In this document: positions 48,674 to 57,455 of the stretch, in pieces
Position numbering within the stretch: the first letter of the stretch is position 1
Layout of the letters: the number at the start of each line of letters is the position of its first letter
Assembly (NCBI RefSeq): GCF_002332255.1
Contig: NZ_NRGW01000001.1
Span: 2,542,001 to 2,606,000 of the forward strand
Direction: 5' to 3'
DNA: 64,000 nt
DNA from: Halomonas sp. JB37
GTDB taxonomy: Bacteria > Pseudomonadota > Gammaproteobacteria > Pseudomonadales > Halomonadaceae
Notes under the pieces: model-generated
The model's input: only the letters and a program-made list of their open reading frames with translations
Database searches by the model: none
What the model was told of the DNA's origin: nothing
Translations under genes and position numbers: made by a program

Positions 48674-49657
48674 ATGAGCAACGAATTTACATTTTCTCTT
48701 AAAAGTATTCGTTTAGATGAAAACTATCATCCTTCCGAAAATACGCGGCTCACTACTAACTTTGCCAACTTGGCTAGAGGCAAGAATCGCCAAGAAAACT
48801 TGCGTAATACTTTAAACATGATTAACAATCGGTTCAATGCACTGGCACATTGGGACAATCTTAAAGGCGATCGCTATACTGTCGAACTTGAAATAATCTC
48901 CGTTGAGATGAATATTGGTATTGAAAGCACTAGCAATTCGCTCCCTCTGATTGAAGTATTGAAAACCAATATTATTGATCGAAAAACGAATGAACGCATT
49001 GAGGGTATTGTAGGAAATAATTTTTCCTCTTACGTGCGAGACTATGACTTTAGTGTACTGCTACTGGGGCACAATAAAGATCAGCCCACCTTTAGCACGC
49101 CAGATGATTTCGGCGGCCTGCATGGAAAGCTATTTCAGTGCTTCGTAAACTCAAATACATACAAAGATCACTTTAGCAAACCGCCTGTTATATGCCTAAG
49201 TGTTTCAGGTAGTAAAACCTATCAACGGACTGAAAACCAGCACCCGGTACTAGGTATGGAATACCAGCAAGACGAGTATTCTTTAACTGATGAATATTTC
49301 AAAAAAATGGGATTAAAGGTTCGCTACTTTATGCCCCCGAATAGTGTTGCGCCTTTGGCTTTTTATTTTACCGGCGATTTGCTTGGTGATTACACTAATC
49401 TTGAGCTTATCAGCACCATCAGCACGATGGACACCTTCCAAAAGATTTACCGGCCAGAGATTTACAATGCTAATTCTGCGGCAGGAAAATCCTATCAACC
49501 AAGTTTGAAGCACCAAGATTACTCATTAACTCGAATTATTTATGATCGAGAAGAACGCAGCGGACTGGCTATTGAACAGGGAAAATTTGTTGAAGAAAAT
49601 TTTATCAAACCATACCAAGCGATTCTTGAGCAGTGGTCCACTAATTACGCTCTGTGA
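48674..49657 (+). CDS. mesX: DUF1852 protein, methionine synthase partner MesX
   Basis: 327 residues, recognised as DUF1852 (FTFSLKSIRLDENYHPSENTRLTTNFANLARG at the N-terminus). In published genetic work on Acinetobacter, DUF1852 (MesX, a putative oxygenase) is needed together with MesD for a folate-independent methionine synthase activity. The mesD-like gene follows 28 bp downstream, which supports the assignment. The gene is more AT-rich than the window's core genes. The start has AGGA about 12 bases upstream. The methyl donor of the system is not established. Confidence 0.88.
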   Translation: MSNEFTFSLKSIRLDENYHPSENTRLTTNFANLARGKNRQENLRNTLNMINNRFNALAHWDNLKGDRYTVELEIISVEMNIGIESTSNSLPLIEVLKTNIIDRKTNERIEGIVGNNFSSYVRDYDFSVLLLGHNKDQPTFSTPDDFGGLHGKLFQCFVNSNTYKDHFSKPPVICLSVSGSKTYQRTENQHPVLGMEYQQDEYSLTDEYFKKMGLKVRYFMPPNSVAPLAFYFTGDLLGDYTNLELISTISTMDTFQKIYRPEIYNANSAAGKSYQPSLKHQDYSLTRIIYDREERSGLAIEQGKFVEENFIKPYQAILEQWSTNYAL

Positions 49658-49685
49658 TTAATCGAAAAATACAAGGTTATCTATT

Positions 49686-50714
49686 ATGAAAAAATTGCTA
49701 CCCACTTCAACTGCTGGCAGCTTACCTAAACCGTCTTGGCTTGCACAACCTGAGACACTCTGGTCACCCTGGAAATTGCAGGATGAAGAATTAATTGAGG
49801 GCAAACAAGATGCTTTACGTTTGTCGCTGCAAGAACAACAACAAGCGGGTGTTGATATTGTTAGTGATGGCGAGCAAACGCGCCAACACTTTGTCACCAC
49901 ATTTATAGAGCATCTCAGCGGCGTTGATTTTGAGAAGCGTAAGACCGTTAGAATTCGTGATCGCTATGATGCGAGCGTACCAACAGTCGTAGGCCCTGTG
50001 ACTCGCCTAAAGCCAGTTTTTGTTGATGATGCCACGTTTTTACGCCAACAAACAAAGCAACCTATAAAATGGGCCCTGCCAGGCCCCATGACGATGATCG
50101 ACACGCTTTATGATGATCATTATAAAAACCGCGAAAAGCTAGCTTGGGAATTTGCCAAAATCCTTAACCAAGAAGCCAAAGAATTAGAAGCGGCAGGTGT
50201 TGATATTATTCAATTTGATGAGCCTGCGTTTAATGTATTCTTTGATGACGTTAATGATTGGGGAATTGCTACGTTAGAAAGAGCAATTGAAGGCCTTAAA
50301 TGCGAAACGGCTGTACATATTTGCTACGGCTATGGCATCAAAGCCAATACAGATTGGAAAAAAACATTGGGTTCAGAGTGGCGACAATATGAAGAAGCTT
50401 TTCCCAAGCTGCAAAAATCTAATATCGATATTATCTCATTAGAATGCCACAACTCTCATGTTCCAATGGAGCTACTCGAGCTCATCCGAGGTAAAAAAGT
50501 AATGGTAGGCGCGATTGACGTGGCCACCGATACTATTGAGACACCAGAGGAAGTAGCCAAGACCCTACGAAAAGCACTTCAGTTTGTAGATGCCGATAAG
50601 CTCTACCCTTGTACCAACTGTGGCATGGCCCCATTACCTCGTCGAGTAGCAAGCGGCAAGCTAAAGGCCTTGAGTGCGGGTGCAGAAATTGTCCGGAGAG
50701 AACTCTCGAATTAG
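49686..50714 (+). CDS. mesD: Core MetE-type methionine synthase MesD
   Basis: 342 residues matching the C-terminal catalytic barrel of MetE without the N-terminal folate-binding half. Metal and homocysteine residues: STAGSLPKP at the start, SDGEQTR, WALPGPMTMIDTLY, IIQFDEPAFN, AVHICYGYG (His and Cys ligands), ISLECHN and YPCTNCGMAPLPRRVA (last Cys ligand). Pairing with mesX marks it as MesD, which makes methionine from homocysteine without methyl-folate in an oxygen-requiring way. It is the last intact gene before a truncated hxlR. Confidence 0.9.
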   Translation: MKKLLPTSTAGSLPKPSWLAQPETLWSPWKLQDEELIEGKQDALRLSLQEQQQAGVDIVSDGEQTRQHFVTTFIEHLSGVDFEKRKTVRIRDRYDASVPTVVGPVTRLKPVFVDDATFLRQQTKQPIKWALPGPMTMIDTLYDDHYKNREKLAWEFAKILNQEAKELEAAGVDIIQFDEPAFNVFFDDVNDWGIATLERAIEGLKCETAVHICYGYGIKANTDWKKTLGSEWRQYEEAFPKLQKSNIDIISLECHNSHVPMELLELIRGKKVMVGAIDVATDTIETPEEVAKTLRKALQFVDADKLYPCTNCGMAPLPRRVASGKLKALSAGAEIVRRELSN

Positions 50715-50783
50715 TACTGATATACAGCTTGAAGCGCTTGAGTTTTTAGGGGGCTGGGCTGAAAATCACCGTGACATTTTGAA

Positions 50784-51152
50784 TTAGTTTTCGGCGCTGA
50801 TGCGCTCGTCATAGGTGATGCGAGCTTGTTCAATAGTATCCAAGCTTTGCTCAGCCCACACCCATACACCACAAAACGCCGCCCCAAGTCCGAGGCCAAG
50901 ATCTGTTAAATGATATTCCCCCTTGGGCGGCACAGCTGGATACACCGTTCTAATCACTAAACCCTCGCGCTCCATCTCCCGCAGCGTTTTCGTTAACATC
51001 TTCTGGCTGATGCCGCTGACCGTTTTGGCAAGTTGCGTGAAGCGCATAACGTCATGTTCAGCCAGTACGTCGAGGATGATCATCGTCCACTTGTCGGCCA
51101 CCCTGCCAATCACTTCGTTGACCAGCGCTTCGATGCGCGGATCGGAGGCAAT
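50784..51152 (-). pseudogene. HxlR-family regulator, 5' end lost to an IS
   Basis: Winged-helix regulator with GRVADKWTMIILDVLAEHDVMRFTQLAKTVSGISQKMLTKTLREMEREGLVIRT and the C-terminal AFCGVWVWAEQSLD. Family members begin some residues before SDPRIEALVNEVIGRVADKW. Here that sequence reads back to Ser and then runs straight into the IS end at about 51147-51152, and the frame hits a stop in the IS. The original start is gone. A GTG at 51113 could still give a 109-residue product. Confidence 0.75.
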
Positions 51153-51215
51153 TCCCCCGAAAAATAATCGCAGAGATAAGTGGAATTTTTAACCTGAATC
51201 AACAGGAGATTCCAC

Positions 51216-51482
51216 ATGCGCAAATCGCGTTTCACTGACAGCCAGATCATGGCGATTCTTAAGCAGGCCGAGTCCGGTGTGCCGGCTCCGGAGCTTTGCC
51301 GGGAACACGGCATGAGCAGCGCCAGCTTCTATAAATGGCGCGCCAAATACGGCGGCATGGACACCTCCATGATGAAACGCCTTAAAGAACTGGAAGACGA
51401 AAATCGTCGTCTCAAGAAGATGTACGCCGAGGAGCGACTCAAATCCGAGTTACGCCAAGAGGCCCTTGAGGGAAAGTGGTAA
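51216..51482 (+). CDS. IS3-family transposase OrfA (copy A)
   Basis: 88 residues, HTH_Tnp_1 type: RFTDSQIMAILKQAESGVPAPELCREHGMSSASFYKWRAKYGGMD, then a Leu/Lys helix ([31 protein letters not shown]). Complete, with AGGAGAT before the ATG. The stop overlaps the first codons of orfB in the -1 frame, as in IS407/IS51-group elements. Confidence 0.92.
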   Translation: MRKSRFTDSQIMAILKQAESGVPAPELCREHGMSSASFYKWRAKYGGMDTSMMKRLKELEDENRRLKKMYAEERLKSELRQEALEGKW

Positions 51483-52255
51483 AGCCATCTCATCGACGAG
51501 AGATAGCGAAGAAGGCCGTTGAAGCAGGCCGATGCAGTACTCGGCTCCACCTTAGGGTCTTTAGCATCAGCGAGACCTGTTATCGCTACCAGGCCACGCT
51601 GAGGCCATTGTCGACTGGCTGGTGCATTTGGCCCACAACCAGCGTAACTGGGGGGTTGGGCTGTGTTATCTATATTTACGTAATGTGAAGGGTTTTGGCT
51701 GGAACCATAAGCGCGTCTATCGGATTTACAGGGAGCTGGAACTGAACCTGTGGATCAAGCCGAAGAAGCGCCTTGTTCGGGAAAAGCCGGAACCGCTCGC
51801 CGTGCCACAAGCACTGAATGATTGCTGGTCCATGGATTTCATGCATGACCAGCTGTGCGATGGTAGAACGTACCGCCGGTTCAACGTGATCGATGATCAC
51901 AACCGGGAAGGCCTGATCATTGGTGCGGATTTCTCCCTGCCGGTAGAGCGCGTGATTCTGTCCTTAACCCAATTGATCGAGTGGCGAGGGAAGCCCAACG
52001 CCATTCGCTGTGACAACGGGCCAGAGTACATCAGCAAGAGCTGATCAATTGGGCGAAGCATGAACACATTGAATGAAGGTACATCCAGCCCGGTAACCCG
52101 CAGCAAAACGCTTACATTGCACGCTACAACCGAACGGTTCGTTCGGTGACGTCCAGGCATTTGCAATGCGTTGGCTCTGGACGTATAACCATGAACGACC
52201 CAACATGGCGTTGGGCGGAATAACACCGAAACAAAAGATGGCCATGGCCGCTTAA
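51476..52255 (+). pseudogene. IS3-family orfB (copy A), multiply frameshifted
   Basis: The integrase gene is broken. It runs MVKPSHRREIAKKAV to about 51600, shifts frame, continues as [32 protein letters not shown]...[11 protein letters not shown]...[12 protein letters not shown] (51622-52044), and then frames change again before TYNHERPNMALGG near 52190. The DDE core is therefore split and no full transposase can be made. Confidence 0.9.
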
Positions 52256-52261
52256 CGGATT

Positions 52262-53308
52262 CTACTTATCGCCCCGGTTATAAATGGGGGGGTTGCCTAC
52301 TGGGCGAGTGCTTCGGCGAATTTTCGGTGTCACCGGCAAAATAATCTGCTCAGGTGGGGCCTCGGGATGACTGATATGGTTAAGCAGCAGTTCGGTTGCC
52401 TTGACAATCATTTGTTCGACCGGCTGTTGCAAGGTCGTGAGAGAATGACTGGGCCATGCTGACATTGCCATGTCGTCAAAGCCTATGACTGAAACTCCTT
52501 CAGGTACCGATAAATGCAGCTCATCGCGTAATGTCTCCATACCGGCAATAGCCATTAAGTCATTCGCAGCGAACAGTGCATCCGGCATTGTTTCAGGTCT
52601 TCGAGTTGAAAATAAACGGCGCGTCGCATCGCAGGCCTCATCGTATCGATAATACCCTACATCATAAGCAAAGCAGGTTTGGCCTTCTGTGGCCAAGCCT
52701 GCTTTGAAGCCCTCTTCACGTTGACGATTGGTTGTCGATTCGGGTATTCCCGCTAAATAAGCAATTCGTTGGCATCCTTGTGAAGCAAGATAACGACCTG
52801 CCCAATAACCGCCTTGATAATTATCGCTCCCAACTTGACTAATACCAGAATACTCGACGGTACGATTTATAATGACGACGGGAATCCCAAAGTCCGCGAC
52901 TTCTTTCGCCTGATGTTGGTTTAGCGTAATGGCCAGCATCAGCACCCCTTCAACTTGGCTGCGAATCAGGTCGTCCACCACCATGTCAAAGTCGCCATTT
53001 TTTGGTGCAAAAAACAGCAACAGGTGATAACCCTGTTCCTGTAAAAAGCGGGAGGCTTTCTCTAGTAAATATGCATAAAACGGATTCTGAAGACTATAAG
53101 TGACTACGGCGATCGTCCGACTTGAGCGAGTAATCAAAGAACGCGCGATCGTATTGGGTCGATACCCCAGCTGTCGCGCGGCATCCATCACTTTTTTACG
53201 CGTCTTTTCTGAAACACTAGATGCCTGCGAGAAACTGCGGCTCACAGCGGATTGCGACACCCCGGCTAGGTGAGCGACATCGCGTGAAGTGATGGATTTT
53301 CTTTTCAT
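52262..53308 (-). CDS. LacI-family repressor with an IS-derived C-terminus
   Basis: 348 residues. The N-terminal helix-turn-helix ITSRDVAHLAGVSQSAVSRSFSQASSVSEKTRKKVMDAARQLGYRPN contains the hinge, and the periplasmic-binding-like sensor follows (AVVTYSLQNPFYAYLLEKA, GSDNYQGGYWAGRYL, GFDDMAMSAWPSHSLTTLQQP). The last residues, PPIYNRGDK and the stop, are read from IS copy A, so a short native end was replaced. The DNA-binding and sensor parts are complete. It lies 108 bp past the BKACE gene and is the likely local repressor of the TRAP-BKACE operon. Confidence 0.88.
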   Translation of the reverse strand: MKRKSITSRDVAHLAGVSQSAVSRSFSQASSVSEKTRKKVMDAARQLGYRPNTIARSLITRSSRTIAVVTYSLQNPFYAYLLEKASRFLQEQGYHLLLFFAPKNGDFDMVVDDLIRSQVEGVLMLAITLNQHQAKEVADFGIPVVIINRTVEYSGISQVGSDNYQGGYWAGRYLASQGCQRIAYLAGIPESTTNRQREEGFKAGLATEGQTCFAYDVGYYRYDEACDATRRLFSTRRPETMPDALFAANDLMAIAGMETLRDELHLSVPEGVSVIGFDDMAMSAWPSHSLTTLQQPVEQMIVKATELLLNHISHPEAPPEQIILPVTPKIRRSTRPVGNPPIYNRGDK

Positions 53309-53365
53309 TGATTCAACTTATTCAGGCGAGAGAAGTAACGGATTTAAGCCAACCTAGCAAAACGA

Positions 53366-53389
53366 GAAGGCCCGGTCGCCCAGGCCTTC
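53366..53389 (-). terminator. Hairpin between the BKACE gene and lacI
   Basis: On the minus strand GAAGGCC pairs with GGCCTTC around a ten-base loop, followed by TCGTTTTGC. It probably ends most of the operon transcript before lacI. Confidence 0.7.
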
Positions 53390-53416
53390 CGTTAGTGTCA
53401 GCTTTTGGGAGCTATT

Positions 53417-54349
53417 TTAGAAACGAACCTTATCAGCACCTTTAAGCTCTAGCATTTCCCGTGCTTCATCAGGGGTCGCAATTTCAAACGAGAGCGCCTC
53501 CAGAATCTCGCGCACTCGCTTAACTTGCTTAGCGTTAGTTTCTGCTAATTTACCAGGTTCCAGCCATAGCGAATCTTCTAGCCCTACCCGTACATGCCCG
53601 CCGATAGCAGCCGATTGCGCCGCGATTCGCATTTGGCTACTGCCAGCGCCTAAAACCGACCATTCGTAATGTTCTCCAAAAAGCCGATCCGCAGTACGTC
53701 GCATATGCATTACGTCCTCGGGGTGTGGGCCAATACCACCCAGTATCCCAAATACGCTTTGTACAAAGACCTTGCCCCCAACCACGCCTCTATCCAGTAA
53801 ATTGCGGAGGTTATACAGGTGGCCAATATCGTAACATTCGTACTCAAATCGCGTGCCATTTTCGGTGCCTAGCGTGATGGCCTTTTCAATATCTGCAAAG
53901 GTATTTTTAAAGACTAAATCTCGGCTATTCTCTAGATGGTCACGCTCCCATTGATGCTCAAATGACGAGTAGCGATTAAGCATAGGAAACAAGCCAAAGT
54001 TCATAGACCCCATATTCATAGAGGCCAATTCGGGCTGAAACTCCATGGCAGGCCGCATACGTTCTTCGACCGTCATGTGTGGGCTTCCTCCCGTGGTCAA
54101 GTTAATCACCGCGTTGGTTGATGACTTGATCTTAGGTAAAAACTGTTCGAATACCGCCGGATCTTGAGTAGGCTTGCCATTATTCGGGTCGCGAGCATGC
54201 AGATGCAGAATAGCTGCCCCCGCCTCGGCCGCCGCAATACTTGCTTCGGCAATTTCATCCGGCGTTACCGGTAAATGTGGTGACATTGATGGTGTGTGAA
54301 TTGCACCAGTGACTGCGCAGGAAATGATTACTTTACGCTTGTTAGCCAT
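53417..54349 (-). CDS. Beta-keto acid cleavage enzyme (BKACE/DUF849 family)
   Basis: 310-residue TIM-barrel zinc enzyme of the BKACE family, which cleaves a beta-keto acid with acetyl-CoA to acetoacetate and a new acyl-CoA. Zinc ligands are visible in ILHLHARDP (His-x-His) and HVRVGLEDSLW (Glu). INLTTGGSPHMTVEERMRP and SVFGILGGIGPHPEDVMHM complete the site. Known members act on 3-keto-5-aminohexanoate, dehydrocarnitine, beta-ketoglutarate and others; residues seen here do not let me choose. The upstream dehydrogenases presumably make its substrate. ATG preceded by AGGAGAC; 22 bp after the previous gene. Confidence 0.88.
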   Translation of the reverse strand: MANKRKVIISCAVTGAIHTPSMSPHLPVTPDEIAEASIAAAEAGAAILHLHARDPNNGKPTQDPAVFEQFLPKIKSSTNAVINLTTGGSPHMTVEERMRPAMEFQPELASMNMGSMNFGLFPMLNRYSSFEHQWERDHLENSRDLVFKNTFADIEKAITLGTENGTRFEYECYDIGHLYNLRNLLDRGVVGGKVFVQSVFGILGGIGPHPEDVMHMRRTADRLFGEHYEWSVLGAGSSQMRIAAQSAAIGGHVRVGLEDSLWLEPGKLAETNAKQVKRVREILEALSFEIATPDEAREMLELKGADKVRF

Positions 54350-54371
54350 TGTTAGGTCTCCTTGTTTTGGT

Positions 54372-55355
54372 TTAACTACTATCTTTTTCAGCCATTAAGC
54401 GTTGATGCGCTATTAGTGACATCAGCCGACGATCTCGCCATTCATGACGAGCCGCTAGTTCAGCACGGGGCAATAAAGCGCGTCGCTCTTCACCCACTAT
54501 TTTTAGAGTGGATGCATCCCATGGGTTTTCTTGCCCGCGCTGCTGGTCTACTTGGTGATATAGAGGCCCATAACGACTGGCATAATCCTCGATTCCAGCC
54601 GGAGCGTTGAGATCGATGGTTTCAAACGGCCCCATAAATGACCAGCGCAGCCCCAGCCCGTGTTTTACAGTTTTATCGAGATCTTCCGCAGATACATACC
54701 CATCGCGAAACAATCGTAGTGCCTCATTAAGTAATGCACCTTGTAACCGATTGAGCACAAAACCTTCGATTTCTTTACGTACTAAAATAGGCACTTGCTG
54801 TGCCGCTTCCATTAGCTGCAATGTCGTGGTCGTTACGTCCTCAGATGTCTGTGGGGTTGGTACAATTTCAACAAGGGGAATTAAGTAAGGTGGATTGACG
54901 GGATGTGCAACTAAACAACGCTCTGGATGTTGCAAGCGCTCACTAAATTGCGAAGCTGCAATGCCGGATGTAGAGCTGGCCAAAACAGTACCGGTAGCCA
55001 CCACTGCTTCGAGCTCACGATAAATAGTTTTTTTACCCTCCACATTCTCTGGGCCACACTCTTGCACATACTCAACGCCCTGCATGGCGCTGGTTAAGTC
55101 TGCATCAAACCGAATGCGCGTCATTATTTGGTCAACATCAGCCACTAACTCGGCCTGCTGCAAATCATTTAATGATTGCCGGATAGCATCGCCTGCATTT
55201 ACCAGCGCGTTGGCATTAACGTCATAAACACTCACTAAAAATCCAGCCCGAGCAAAGACAATTGCCCAAGCACGACCAATTAACCCAGCCCCAACTATGC
55301 CAATTTTCATTTGAGACACTGCGCCAGCATTCACCCGTTGTGTATCTGGTTGCAT
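54372..55355 (-). CDS. 3-hydroxy acid dehydrogenase, lambda-crystallin/3HCDH type
   Basis: 327 residues. The NAD loop IGIVGAGLIGRAWAIVFARAG starts at about residue 18. EYVQECGPENVEGKK, SSTSGIAAS and VAHPVNPPYLIPLVEIVP follow, with the C-terminal helical domain EGFVLNRLQGALLNEALRLFRDGYVSAEDLDKTVKHGLGLRWSFMGPFETIDLN. The pattern is nearest CRYL1/L-gulonate 3-dehydrogenase and carnitine dehydrogenase-like enzymes. Proposed role: oxidise a free 3-hydroxy acid to the 3-keto acid cleaved by the BKACE. GAGG lies before the ATG at 55355; 55310 is a possible internal start. Confidence 0.85.
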   Translation of the reverse strand: MQPDTQRVNAGAVSQMKIGIVGAGLIGRAWAIVFARAGFLVSVYDVNANALVNAGDAIRQSLNDLQQAELVADVDQIMTRIRFDADLTSAMQGVEYVQECGPENVEGKKTIYRELEAVVATGTVLASSTSGIAASQFSERLQHPERCLVAHPVNPPYLIPLVEIVPTPQTSEDVTTTTLQLMEAAQQVPILVRKEIEGFVLNRLQGALLNEALRLFRDGYVSAEDLDKTVKHGLGLRWSFMGPFETIDLNAPAGIEDYASRYGPLYHQVDQQRGQENPWDASTLKIVGEERRALLPRAELAARHEWRDRRLMSLIAHQRLMAEKDSS

Positions 55356-55373
55356 GACTATCGAACCTCTGAT

Positions 55374-56147
55374 TTATAGCGTTTCGACATTGGCGCACAC
55401 GCTTAACGCCTGCCCGGAAATATTCGAGCCACCTGGGGCGGATAAAAATAGAGCCATCGCCGCTATGTCCGTAGGCTCCACCATTTTTCGCATGGAAATC
55501 TTGGCTAGGTTTTCTTGCTCCATTGCTTCATAGGTGATGCCACGCTTAGCCGCTCGATCTTCAATGACTTTCTCTATCCGTGGGCCACGTACAATGCCGG
55601 GTAAAATAGCGTTTACCCGTACGCCATCTGGACCTAACTCGCAGGCAAGGCTTTTGGTTAAGCCGACAACAGCCCACTTGCTTGCCGCGTAGGGCGTTCG
55701 ATAGGCAAACCCCAAACGACCTGCCACTGAGGCCAGATTAATCATTAGGCCCTGGCTTTCGCGAAGCAATACCGCTGAATGGTGAGCGATACGATATTGT
55801 CCGTTCAGGTTGATATCGATAGTGTGCGTCCACTCCTCTTCGCTAATTTCCTCAACGCTGGCGGTTGGTCCGGCTATCCCGGCGTTGTTGACGACGACAT
55901 CGAGCCCTCCCAACTGCTTCACGTCTTCAAAAAGTCGATCAATATCCTTCGCGTTACTTACATCTCCTAACGTATAGGTAATCCCCTTAGGTAATGACAT
56001 GAGTGCCGCTTCGTCTACATCGCAAACATGCACCAAAGCGCCAGCTTCTTTAAAAGCCTGGGCAATCGCTAAACCAATCCCGTTAGCGCCTGCCGTAACG
56101 AGCACCTTTAGCCCCTGACGCGGAATGAGACTTTCGATAACTGACAT
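55374..56147 (-). CDS. Short-chain dehydrogenase in the TRAP-BKACE operon
   Basis: 257-residue classical SDR: cofactor loop TAGANGIG, acidic DVDE after beta-2 suggesting NAD rather than NADP, VNNAGIAGPTA, Ser in INLASVAGRLGF, and YAASK. IRxGxR-like loop VNAILPGIVRGPRIEKV is the substrate lid. AAGGAAAA precedes the ATG. It is translated between dctM and the hydroxy acid dehydrogenase, so it may act on a second hydroxyl group or stereoisomer of the same compound. The substrate is unknown. Confidence 0.85.
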   Translation of the reverse strand: MSVIESLIPRQGLKVLVTAGANGIGLAIAQAFKEAGALVHVCDVDEAALMSLPKGITYTLGDVSNAKDIDRLFEDVKQLGGLDVVVNNAGIAGPTASVEEISEEEWTHTIDINLNGQYRIAHHSAVLLRESQGLMINLASVAGRLGFAYRTPYAASKWAVVGLTKSLACELGPDGVRVNAILPGIVRGPRIEKVIEDRAAKRGITYEAMEQENLAKISMRKMVEPTDIAAMALFLSAPGGSNISGQALSVCANVETL

Positions 56148-56184
56148 GATTGTTTTCCTTGTTAGTTGAAGTAGTAATGGGGTA

Positions 56185-57453
56185 TCAAAGTGACGGTAAC
56201 CACGTTGATAGTGCAGGTATCAAACTAATAATCAGCACATTGACGAGTACAATGGCTACGAATGGCAGGATCGCCCACGTCAATCTAGCGACACCGATTT
56301 TGGAGATTTGCGAGGCAACGAAGAGATTCAGCCCGACAGGCGGTGTGAACATACCCATTGCCAGGTTTACCACCATGATGATGCCGAAATGAACAGGGTC
56401 GAAGCCGAAGCTAATCGCAATAGGTAACAGTATCGGCACAAAAATAAGAATTGCCGCCGCGGCCTCGATAAACATGCCGACAAACAGTAGCAACACATTG
56501 GCCATAATAATAAAAGCTAAAGGGCTCTCAATGGTTGTTAGTACAAAATCTGACACCATAGTGGGTACACGTAAGCTCTGAAGAATACGTCCGTACAACC
56601 CTGCAGCGGCGATAATGCTCAACACAATTGCAGAGGTAACGGCCGAGTCTTGTAAAATACGTACCAAATCTCTCAGTTTTATTTCGCGGTAAACCATGAA
56701 ACCCACAATAAATGAATAGGCAACTGCGATAACGGCCGCTTCAGTTGGCGTTGTGATACCCCCATAAATACCTCCCAAAATTATCACGGGCATCAGAATC
56801 GCTAATAATGCTTTTCGGGCGGCCTGTAGCATTTCCTTAACAGTACTTTTTTGGTTGCCGCCAATACCGTTTTTACGCGCAAACACATAGGCAAAAACTA
56901 ACAATGAAATGGCAACCAGGATGCCTGGCAGTATGCCCGCAATAAACATATCGCCTACCGACACATTCGCGGCAATAGCGTACAGAATTAGCGGAATGCT
57001 GGGTGGGATAATGACGCCCAATGCACCAGAGGCGGCTTGGTTGGAGGCTGCGTAACTTCCGGGATAGCCTTTTGCAATCATCGCAGGAATTAATATAGAG
57101 CCAATCGCCGCAGTGGTTGCCGCTCCTGAGCCAGAAATAGCCGCAAAGAACAACGACGTGACAATGGCGACCATTGCCAACCCCCCTGTCATACCGCCTA
57201 CTAGCGTGTTGGAAAAATTAACCAATCGCTCGGAAATGCCGCCATGCTGCATGAGAAACCCCGCCAGAATAAAAAACGGAATCGCCATTAAAGGAAACGA
57301 GTTTACGGAGCCAATCAGTTGCTGAGTAACGATTAGCATGGGCATTAAATCGCCATGCCAAACGGTGATGGCCGATGCTAACCCCAGTGAAAAGGCAATG
57401 GGTACGCCAACAAGAAACAAGCCGAGTAAGAGGAGGAACAACAGAAGCGCCAT
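56185..57453 (-). CDS. dctM: TRAP transporter large membrane subunit
   Basis: 422-residue DctM-type permease that couples Na+ gradient to solute entry, with about 12 hydrophobic segments. Family marks: GVPIAFSLGLASAITV, FPLMAIPFFILAGFLMQHGGISERLVNF, AISGSGAATTAAIGSILIPAMIAKGY, ASGALGVIIPPSIPLILYA, GGIYGGITTPTEAAVIAV, and NLAMGMFTPPVGLNLFVAS. It begins two bases after the dctQ stop, implying translational coupling. Confidence 0.94.
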   Translation of the reverse strand: MALLLFLLLLGLFLVGVPIAFSLGLASAITVWHGDLMPMLIVTQQLIGSVNSFPLMAIPFFILAGFLMQHGGISERLVNFSNTLVGGMTGGLAMVAIVTSLFFAAISGSGAATTAAIGSILIPAMIAKGYPGSYAASNQAASGALGVIIPPSIPLILYAIAANVSVGDMFIAGILPGILVAISLLVFAYVFARKNGIGGNQKSTVKEMLQAARKALLAILMPVIILGGIYGGITTPTEAAVIAVAYSFIVGFMVYREIKLRDLVRILQDSAVTSAIVLSIIAAAGLYGRILQSLRVPTMVSDFVLTTIESPLAFIIMANVLLLFVGMFIEAAAAILIFVPILLPIAISFGFDPVHFGIIMVVNLAMGMFTPPVGLNLFVASQISKIGVARLTWAILPFVAIVLVNVLIISLIPALSTWLPSL

Positions 57454-57455
57454 AA

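Larger units (their letters stand above)
51147..52297 (+). mobile_element. Decayed IS3-family element, copy A
   Basis: About 1.15 kb. Imperfect end repeats are seen as AGGCAATTCCCCC on the left and AGGCAACCCCCCC (inverted) on the right, followed further in by GATAAGTGGAAT and GATAAGTAGAAT. orfA is intact; orfB has several deletions and frameshifts. No target duplication is visible. It removes the 5' end of hxlR on the left and supplies the last residues of the lacI gene on the right. Exact ends are uncertain by a few bases. It is related to copy B at 59.3 kb and in the same orientation. Confidence 0.85.

Noticed and set aside
53417..55355. Firm assignment of the operon to carnitine degradation
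   Set aside because: The dehydrogenase is closer in pattern to lambda-crystallin/gulonate dehydrogenase, there is no thioesterase, and uptake is by TRAP; substrate left open.
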